From contig CAZLRF010000025.1 in the NCBI GenBank assembly GCA_964561785.1, forward strand, positions 1 to 64,000: a DNA stretch of 64,000 nt, in the 5' to 3' direction. The DNA is from DATBSL01 sp964561785 (GTDB taxonomy: Bacteria > Acidobacteriota > Vicinamibacteria > Fen-336). Shown one piece after another: positions 58,577 through 64,000 of the stretch (within the stretch, counting starts at the first letter, position 1; every line of letters begins with the position of its first letter). A program made the translations under genes and the position numbers. A model generated the notes under the pieces. That model was not told the origin of the DNA and ran no database searches. It saw nothing but the letters and a program-made list of their open reading frames with translations.

Positions 58577-58644
58577 TCGTTCAGGCGCGGCCGGCCGTGA
58601 TAACGTCTCGCGTCACCGCCTCCGCGGCGGCGAGGAGGACCGCC

Positions 58645-59619
58645 ATGTCGCGCGCTCTGCTGGCCCTCGGGTTCCTCGGCCTGGTCGTTCTGGCGGCCTG
58701 CACCCCGAAGGCGCCCGAGCCGAAGCCCTCCCCGAGCGCGGTCCCCGGGCTCGCCAACGGATCGTTCACGGCCGAGTTGAACGGCTTCCGCATCCACTAC
58801 GAGGTGCACGGCCAGGGGCCGGTTCTGATCGCCCTCACGAACTCGTGGGGCCTCTCGCTCGAGGCCCTGCGCGCCATGTACCGCCCGCTCGAGGAGAGGC
58901 TGACCCTCGTCTACTTCGACCCCCGCGGCATGGGCGGCTCGGGGCCCGTGCGCGAGCCGGCCGACCGAGGCCTCGCCGCGGTGCGCGCCGACTTCCTGGC
59001 CCTGCGCGCGCACCTGAAGCTCGACCGGGTGAACGCGGTCGGGTGGTCCAACGGGGCGATCAACCTCGTGACCCTCGCGAAGGAGCGCCCGGAGGCGTTG
59101 TCCTCGGCGATCTTCGTCCACGGCCTCGCGAGCTTCTCGGCCGAGGACGGGAAGCGGATGCAGGAGGAGCACCCCGACATCGCGAAGGCCTACGCCCGCT
59201 TCGGGGCCGACGCGTCGCGGCCGGGGATCACCGAGGCCGAGCAGACGGCCCTCCTGCGGAGGATGTGGCTCGAGGACTACTTCCCGGTGCTGGTGGCCGA
59301 CCGATCGAGGGCGAGGGAGACGGTCGACGCGGTCTTCCGCGACGCGCAGCTGAGCTTCCCGCACTTCGCCCACGCGAACGAGGAGTCGAGCACGTTCGAC
59401 TTCCGGCCCGACCTGCCCGCCGTCCGCGTGCCGAGCCTGGTCGTGGCCGGCGCCCACGACATGCTCCCGCCCGAGCGGGTGAGGGTCCTCGCCGACGCCA
59501 TCCCCGGCGCCCGCTTCGTGGTCCTCGAGAGGAGCGGCCACCTCGGTCCGGTCGAGGAGCCCGAGGCCTTCCGCTCCGCCGTCTTCGACTTCCTGGGGGT
59601 GACGGACACCCCGCGCTGA
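58645..59619 (+). CDS. Alpha/beta-hydrolase lipoprotein
   Basis: 324 aa. Lipobox LVVLAAC (Cys about 19) follows a hydrophobic signal. Catalytic triad: Ser in NAVGWSNGAIN (GxSxG), Asp in VAGAHDMLPPE, His in LERSGHLGPVE. FDPRGMGGSG provides the oxyanion-side loop. It resembles proline iminopeptidase-type hydrolases, here tethered to a membrane. A TAACGT box is at 58601. It is followed after 13 bases by the S15-type hydrolase, so both may cut peptides or esters outside the cytoplasm. Confidence 0.87.
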   Translation: MSRALLALGFLGLVVLAACTPKAPEPKPSPSAVPGLANGSFTAELNGFRIHYEVHGQGPVLIALTNSWGLSLEALRAMYRPLEERLTLVYFDPRGMGGSGPVREPADRGLAAVRADFLALRAHLKLDRVNAVGWSNGAINLVTLAKERPEALSSAIFVHGLASFSAEDGKRMQEEHPDIAKAYARFGADASRPGITEAEQTALLRRMWLEDYFPVLVADRSRARETVDAVFRDAQLSFPHFAHANEESSTFDFRPDLPAVRVPSLVVAGAHDMLPPERVRVLADAIPGARFVVLERSGHLGPVEEPEAFRSAVFDFLGVTDTPR

Positions 59620-59632
59620 GGAGGACGATTCG

Positions 59633-61537
59633 ATGTCGCTCACCCGCGTCGCCGTCCCGCTTGCCGTGCTTCTCGCCCTCTCGTCCGCCGGGAGGGCACC
59701 CGCCGCGAGCGCGGACGTACGCGCGCGGTACACCAAGTACGAGTACCGGATCCCGATGCGGGACGGGGTGAAGCTGTTCACGGCGGTCTACGTCCCGAAG
59801 GACGCCGGGCCGGGGAAGCTCTACCCCATCCTCCTCAATCGGACCCCGTACGGCGTGGCTCCCTACGGCAGCGACGCCTACCCGGACTCGATCGGCCCCT
59901 CGGACGCGGCGGCGAAGGAGGGCTTCATCTTCGTCTACCAGGACGTGCGGGGCCGCTTCGTGTCCGAGGGGCAGTTCGTGGACGTGCGCCCGCACCTGCC
60001 CGCGAAGGGGCCGAAGGACGCCGACGAGTCGAGCGACGCCTTTGACACGATCGAGTGGCTCCTGCGGAAGCTGCCCTCGGACAACGGGAAGGTCGGGATG
60101 TGGGGGATCTCGTACCCGGGGTTCTACGCGGTCATGGGGGCGATCGACGCCCACCCGGCGCTCCTCGCGGTCTCCCCGCAGGCCCCGATCGCCGACTGGT
60201 TCATCGGGGACGACTTCCACCACAACGGCGCCTTCTTCCTGCCCCACGCGTTCAACTTCCTCTCCTCGTTCGGCCGCCCCCGCCCCGAGCCCACGACGCA
60301 GTGGGCCCCCCGCTTCGACCACAAGACGCAGGACGGCTACCGCTTCTTCCTCGAGGCGGGGCCGATGCCGAGCTACGATCGCAAGTACCTGAAGGGCGAC
60401 GTCGCGTTCTGGAACGAGATCCTCTCCCACGACACCTACGACGCGTTCTGGAAGGCGCGCAACACGCGGGCGCACCTGAAGTCGATCCGGCCCGCCCTCC
60501 TCGTGGTGGGCGGCTGGTACGACGCCGAGGACCTCTTCGGGGCCCTCGAGACCTACAAGGCGATCGAGCGGCAGAGCCCGGGGGCGAGCAACCGGCTGGT
60601 GATGGGCCCCTGGCCCCACGGCGGGTGGTCGCGGGCCGCCGGCGAGGCGCTCGGCCGCGTGCGCTTCGGCCAGGCCACGTCGACCTTCTTCCAGGAGCAG
60701 ATCGAGCTGCCCTTCTTCCGCCACGTCCTCAAGGGCGGGGACGACCCGAAGCTGCCCGAGGCCTGGGTGTTCGAGACGGGTCGCAACCAGTGGCACGCCC
60801 TCGACGCCTGGCCGCCGCGGGAGGCGAGGCCGCTCGATCTGTTCCTCTCGGCCGCGGGTGCGCTCGCGAAGGACCCCCCGTCCGAGGCGGGCGCGGCGTT
60901 CGACGAGTACGTGAGCGACCCGGCGAAGCCCGTCCCCTTCGTCGAGGAGACGGCCATCGGCATGACGCCCGAGTACATGGTCGCCGACCAGCGCTTCGCC
61001 GGCCGCCGGCCCGACGTCCTCGTCTACCGGACGGAGCCGCTCGAGGAGGACCTCACGATCGCCGGGCCGATCACGGTCCGGCTCTCCGTCTCGACCACCG
61101 GCACCGACTCCGACTGGGTGGTGAAGCTCGTGGACGTCTACCCGGACGACTACCCACTCCAGCCCGGCGAGGCGGCGGAGAACGGTGAGCGGCGCCGTCC
61201 TTCGTACTCGACGATGGGCGGCTATCAGCAGCTCGTGCGCGGGGAGCCGTTCCGGGGGAAGTTCCGCAAGAGCTTCGAGACGCCCGAGCCGTTCGTCCCC
61301 GGGCAGGTCGAAACGGTCGAGTTCACGATGCCCGACGCCTTCCACACGTTCCGGCGGGGGCACCGGGTGATGGTCCAGGTGCAGAGCACGTGGTTCCCGC
61401 TCGTGAACCTCAACCCCCAGACGTTCGTGAGGATCAACGAGGCGGCGGAGAAGGACTTCTGCAAGGCGACCCAGAGGGTCTGGCGGACGGCAGCACACCC
61501 CTCGCTCGTCCGGCTGAGCGTGCTCGACCCCTCTTAG
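59633..61537 (+). CDS. Secreted CocE/NonD-type (peptidase S15) hydrolase
   Basis: 634 aa with a signal peptide (about 1-25). The catalytic Ser is in GMWGISYPGFYAVMGAI (about 160), Asp in VVGGWYDAEDLFG and His in VMGPWPHGGW. RIPMRDGVKLFTAVYVPKD and YQDVRGRFVSEGQFVDVRPH are family blocks of X-Pro dipeptidyl-peptidase / cocaine esterase-like enzymes, and the C-terminal jelly-roll domain is complete. Substrate (acyl-peptide, beta-lactam or ester) is unknown. The stop overlaps the convergent higA stop by four bases. Confidence 0.9.
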   Translation: MSLTRVAVPLAVLLALSSAGRAPAASADVRARYTKYEYRIPMRDGVKLFTAVYVPKDAGPGKLYPILLNRTPYGVAPYGSDAYPDSIGPSDAAAKEGFIFVYQDVRGRFVSEGQFVDVRPHLPAKGPKDADESSDAFDTIEWLLRKLPSDNGKVGMWGISYPGFYAVMGAIDAHPALLAVSPQAPIADWFIGDDFHHNGAFFLPHAFNFLSSFGRPRPEPTTQWAPRFDHKTQDGYRFFLEAGPMPSYDRKYLKGDVAFWNEILSHDTYDAFWKARNTRAHLKSIRPALLVVGGWYDAEDLFGALETYKAIERQSPGASNRLVMGPWPHGGWSRAAGEALGRVRFGQATSTFFQEQIELPFFRHVLKGGDDPKLPEAWVFETGRNQWHALDAWPPREARPLDLFLSAAGALAKDPPSEAGAAFDEYVSDPAKPVPFVEETAIGMTPEYMVADQRFAGRRPDVLVYRTEPLEEDLTIAGPITVRLSVSTTGTDSDWVVKLVDVYPDDYPLQPGEAAENGERRRPSYSTMGGYQQLVRGEPFRGKFRKSFETPEPFVPGQVETVEFTMPDAFHTFRRGHRVMVQVQSTWFPLVNLNPQTFVRINEAAEKDFCKATQRVWRTAAHPSLVRLSVLDPS

Positions 61538-61824
61538 CCCGCCTTCAGCAGCGGACGGGGCAGGTCGGTCAGACGCCGTGCGGCCTCCCAGAGGTCGACG
61601 GCCTTCTGCGCGTTGAGCCAGAACTCCGGCGTCGTACGGAAGGCCGCCCCCAGCTTGAGGGCCATCTCCGCGGTGACGGACGTCCTTCCGTTGACGATGC
61701 GATTCACGACCTTGACGTCGCACCCGAGCGACTCGGCGACCCGCCTCTGGGTCAGCCCGAGGGGAACCAAGTACTCCTCCCTCAGGATTTCTCCCGGGCT
61801 CGTCGGCTTCCTGCGCTTGATCAT
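61534..61824 (-). CDS. higA: HigA-type antitoxin
   Basis: 96 aa. MIKRRKPTSPGEILREEYLVPLGLTQRRVAESLGCDVKVVNRIVNGR is the HigA/VapI XRE-type helix-turn-helix, followed by ALKLGAAFRTTPEFWLNAQKAVDLWEA. It lies six bases after the higB stop, toxin first, as is usual for higBA. It should bind the dyad upstream of higB. Confidence 0.93.
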   Translation of the reverse strand: MIKRRKPTSPGEILREEYLVPLGLTQRRVAESLGCDVKVVNRIVNGRTSVTAEMALKLGAAFRTTPEFWLNAQKAVDLWEAARRLTDLPRPLLKAG

Positions 61825-61830
61825 CGTTCC

Positions 61831-62121
61831 TCAGTGATAGTCGCGGATGTCCACCTCGGCGGGACCCGCGTCCGTCCACCGGAAGATCACCCGCCACTGG
61901 TCGTTGATCCGCACGCTGTGGAAGCCGGCGCGCTGTCCCTTGAGGGCCTCGAGCCGGTTGCCGGGCGGAGAGGCCAGGTCGGCGAGCGCGCCGGCGTAGT
62001 CCAGCATGTCGAGCTTCCGTGCGGCGACCCGCGCCACGCCCGCCCAACCGGCCCGACGGGGACAGATCCCTTCGCGGAAGAACAGGTCGAGAGCCGGGCT
62101 GGCGAAGCTCCGGATGGCCAT
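61831..62121 (-). CDS. higB: HigB/RelE-type mRNA interferase toxin
   Basis: 96 aa. The RelE fold shows IRSFASPALDLFFREG, VARVAARKLDMLDYAGALADLASPPGNRLEALKG and HSVRINDQWRVIFRW, the conserved catalytic Arg/Lys block, with VDIRDYH at the end. It cleaves mRNA on ribosomes. First gene of higBA, with a -10 box about nine bases before its ATG. Confidence 0.92.
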   Translation of the reverse strand: MAIRSFASPALDLFFREGICPRRAGWAGVARVAARKLDMLDYAGALADLASPPGNRLEALKGQRAGFHSVRINDQWRVIFRWTDAGPAEVDIRDYH

Positions 62122-62129
62122 CCGACGCC

Positions 62130-62149
62130 ATCATACCGCACCTCGGTAT
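62130..62149 (-). promoter_or_regulatory. higBA promoter -10 and operator
   Basis: Perfect dyad ATACCG-N5-CGGTAT (62133-62149). Minus-strand TATGAT (62135-62130) overlaps its end, and +1 falls about two bases before the ATG at 62121, so the transcript is nearly leaderless. No -35 match was found. Confidence 0.55.
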
Positions 62150-62223
62150 ATCCGCATCGTCCCCGCCTCTTGCGCCGGTCGCCGGTCGCCGTGTAAAAGA
62201 CCCTCACCACAGGGAGGGACGAG

Positions 62224-63384
62224 ATGGCGCGGATCGGCGTGGCCGTCGTCGGTGCGGGGTTCATGGGCGGGGTGCACTCCGAGGCGCTGCGGCGCGCCGG
62301 GTGCGACGTGGTGGGCGTCCTCGGGGTCTCCGACGCCGAGACCACCCGGTTCGCGGAGGCGCTCGGCGGGGTGAAGGCCTACCGCTCGCTCGGCGAGCTC
62401 CTCGCCGACGGGGCGGTGCAGTCGGTCCACATCGGGACCCCGAACAAGCTCCACTTCGAGATGGCGAAGGCGGCCCTCGAGGCGGGCAAGCACGTGCTGT
62501 GCGAGAAGCCGCTCGCCATGACCTCGAAGGAGACGGCCGAGCTCGTGGCCCTCGCCCGCAAGCACCCGAGGCAGGCGGCCGGCGTCAACTACAACATCCG
62601 CTTCTACCCGCTCGCGATCGAGGCGCGCGAGCGCGTGCGCGGCGGCCAGCTCGGCCGGGTGCACCACGTCCTCGGCAGCTACGTGCAGGACTGGCTGCTG
62701 CTCGACACCGACTACAACTGGCGCGTGCTCGCCGCCGAGGGCGGGGAGCTGCGGGCGGTGGCCGACATCGGGACCCACTGGCTCGACCTCGTCCACGCGA
62801 TCACCGGCCTCGAGGTCGAGTCGCTCTGCGCCGACCTCCTCACCGTCCACCCCGTCCGCCGCCGGCCGAAGGGCGAGGTCGAGACGTACAGCGGCAAGCT
62901 CGCCCAGGAGTCCGACCTCCTCCCGGTCGAGATCACCACCGAGGACTACGGGGCGATCCTGCTCCGCTTCAAGGGCGGGGCGCGGGGCACGCTCGTCGTG
63001 TCGCAGGTGACCGCGGGCCGGAAGAACGCGCTGCGCTACGAGATCGCGGCCGAGAAGGGGGCGCTCGCCTGGAACTCGGAGAGCCCGGAGGAGCTCTGGA
63101 TCGGGCGCCGGGGCGGGCCGAACGAGCAGCTCCTGCGTGACCCCTCGATCCTCTCGGGCCCGGCGCGGGCCGCGGTGGGTGTCCCCGGCGGGCACGCCGA
63201 GGGCTACGCGGACACCTTCAAGCAGCACTTCCGGGCGTTCTACGGCTACGTCGCGAAGGGGGACTTCTCGGCCCCGGCGCCGTTCGCCACCTTCCTCGAC
63301 GGCCACCGCGAGGTCGTCCTCTGCGAGGCCGTTCTCGAGAGCCACCGGAAGGGCGGCTGGGTGAAGGTCCCGGAGGTGGCGTGA
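62224..63384 (+). CDS. Gfo/Idh/MocA-family sugar dehydrogenase
   Basis: 386 aa. The NAD(P) fold is IGVAVVGAGFMGGVHSEALRRAG, followed by HIGTPNKLHFEMAKAALEAGKHVLCEKPLAMT, whose EKP is the family hallmark, then VADIGTHWLDLVHAITG in the catalytic domain. It oxidises a sugar or inositol-like compound. GGGAGGG precedes the ATG. The stop overlaps the isomerase start by one base (TGATG), so the genes form a pathway unit. Confidence 0.92.
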   Translation: MARIGVAVVGAGFMGGVHSEALRRAGCDVVGVLGVSDAETTRFAEALGGVKAYRSLGELLADGAVQSVHIGTPNKLHFEMAKAALEAGKHVLCEKPLAMTSKETAELVALARKHPRQAAGVNYNIRFYPLAIEARERVRGGQLGRVHHVLGSYVQDWLLLDTDYNWRVLAAEGGELRAVADIGTHWLDLVHAITGLEVESLCADLLTVHPVRRRPKGEVETYSGKLAQESDLLPVEITTEDYGAILLRFKGGARGTLVVSQVTAGRKNALRYEIAAEKGALAWNSESPEELWIGRRGGPNEQLLRDPSILSGPARAAVGVPGGHAEGYADTFKQHFRAFYGYVAKGDFSAPAPFATFLDGHREVVLCEAVLESHRKGGWVKVPEVA

Positions 63385-64000
63385 TGCGGCTCGGGTTCGT
63401 CTCCGCGATCCTGCCCGACCTCGGCCTCGAGGAGGTGCTGGCCTTCGCCAACGCCGAGGGGTTCGACTGCGTCGAGCTCATGTGCTGGCCGAAGGGCAGG
63501 GCCGAGCGGCGCTACGCCGGCGTCACCCACGTCGACGCGGCCTCCCTGGATGCCGCCGGGGCCTCGCGGGTGAAGACGCTCCTCGGCGAGCACGGCGTCT
63601 CGATCAGCGGGCTCGGGTACTACCCGAACCCCCTCTGCCCCGACCCCGCCGAGGCGCAGGTGTACGTCGAGCACATCAAGGCGGTGGTCCGGGCGGCGGC
63701 GCTCGTCGGCGTGAGGACCGTCAACACCTTCGTGGGCCGGGACTGGACGAAGTCGGTCGACGCCCAGTGGCCGCGCCTGCTCGAGACGTGGCGGCCGCTC
63801 GTCGCCTACGCCGAGGAGCGCGGCGTGCGCATCGGCATCGAGAACTGCCCGATGCTGTTCACCGCCGACGAGTGGCCGGGCGGCAAGAACCTCGCGACGA
63901 CCCCCGCGATCTGGCGGCGGATGTTCGCCGACATCCCCAGCGCGAGCTTCGGCCTCAACTTCGACCCGTCCCACTTCGTCTGGCAGCACATGGACTACCT
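63384..64000 (+). CDS. Sugar phosphate isomerase/epimerase-like protein (partial at window end)
   Basis: At least 205 codons, open at the window end. RLGFVSAILPDLGLEEVLAFANAEGFDCVELMCWP is the AP-endonuclease-2-like TIM barrel; Glu in IGIENCPMLF and the DPSHF block (LNFDPSHFVWQH) supply metal ligands. Xylose-isomerase-like TIM-barrel proteins often pair with Gfo/Idh/MocA dehydrogenases, as here. The full length is unknown. Confidence 0.87.
   Translation, partial: MRLGFVSAILPDLGLEEVLAFANAEGFDCVELMCWPKGRAERRYAGVTHVDAASLDAAGASRVKTLLGEHGVSISGLGYYPNPLCPDPAEAQVYVEHIKAVVRAAALVGVRTVNTFVGRDWTKSVDAQWPRLLETWRPLVAYAEERGVRIGIENCPMLFTADEWPGGKNLATTPAIWRRMFADIPSASFGLNFDPSHFVWQHMDY

Overview
The window is one high-GC (about 70 percent) bacterial scaffold. 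The best taxonomic hint is gene content. It has a VWFA-related protein of the type typical of Acidobacteriota (24010-26088), a Ser/Thr kinase fused to a TonB-type C-terminus, two ASPIC/UnbV (CRTAC1-like) proteins beside a multiheme cytochrome with TPRs, and many secreted glycan-active proteins. I infer an Acidobacteriota-like heterotroph, possibly from a metagenome because the scaffold carries a 100-N gap at 19119-19218. No rRNA, tRNA, CRISPR array or phage region was seen.

Region 1 (1-7.9 kb): a NifX-type protein, a HepT-MntA toxin-antitoxin pair and a MntP-like manganese exporter. Then comes a four-gene minus-strand operon: tandem-rhodanese lipoprotein, porin, small secreted protein and pentaheme cytochrome c. 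Its order resembles the Geobacter ExtH-I-J-KL outer-membrane electron conduit. The cytochrome reading frame is crossed by one in-frame TGA, followed at the correct distance by a SECIS-like hairpin. I read it as a candidate selenocysteine-containing multiheme cytochrome, the most striking item in the window.

Region 2 (6.5-17.5 kb): arsenic genes (arsM with a Cys-pair-rich MarR regulator, and arsC followed by a dynamin-like GTPase) surround a MOT1-type molybdate/sulfate transporter. Next are a FitAB/VapBC-like pair whose toxin lacks a proper stop codon, an XRE-cupin regulator with a V4R-like protein, a divergent amino-sugar set (SIS isomerase; ROK kinase, PIG-L deacetylase) and a Phd-VapC pair.

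Region 3 (17.5-37.4 kb): a GH27 alpha-galactosidase, a group II PLP decarboxylase split by the gap, Uma2, SDR, HAD, the TonB-kinase, the VWFA protein, YjbQ, a flippase-like membrane protein, PduO and YgfZ. A starch/maltodextrin set follows (MalQ, SLC45-like MFS carrier, secreted GH13) together with a LysR regulator.

Region 4 (37.4-55 kb): a long co-oriented block. A 363-bp leader carries a strong sigma-54 promoter candidate, an upstream palindrome and an RNA hairpin. Behind it lie a membrane pentaheme-TPR cytochrome, two FG-GAP/ASPIC proteins and a nitrilase-family hydrolase, joined by ATGA overlaps, then a Cys-rich secreted protein, an NtrB/NtrC-type pair, a hybrid kinase and a FucP-like carrier. 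The cytochrome-ASPIC-nitrilase unit has no assigned function that I know of.

Region 5 (55-64 kb): xylB and xylA separated by an inverted pair of REP-like palindromes, with an operator in the xylA promoter. Then DinB, a lipoprotein hydrolase, a secreted S15-family hydrolase, HigBA, a Gfo/Idh/MocA dehydrogenase and a sugar phosphate isomerase cut by the window end.

Several regulators and toxin-antitoxin operons share one architecture: a -10 box ending 6-9 nt before the start codon, often under a perfect inverted repeat. This suggests leaderless, autoregulated transcripts.
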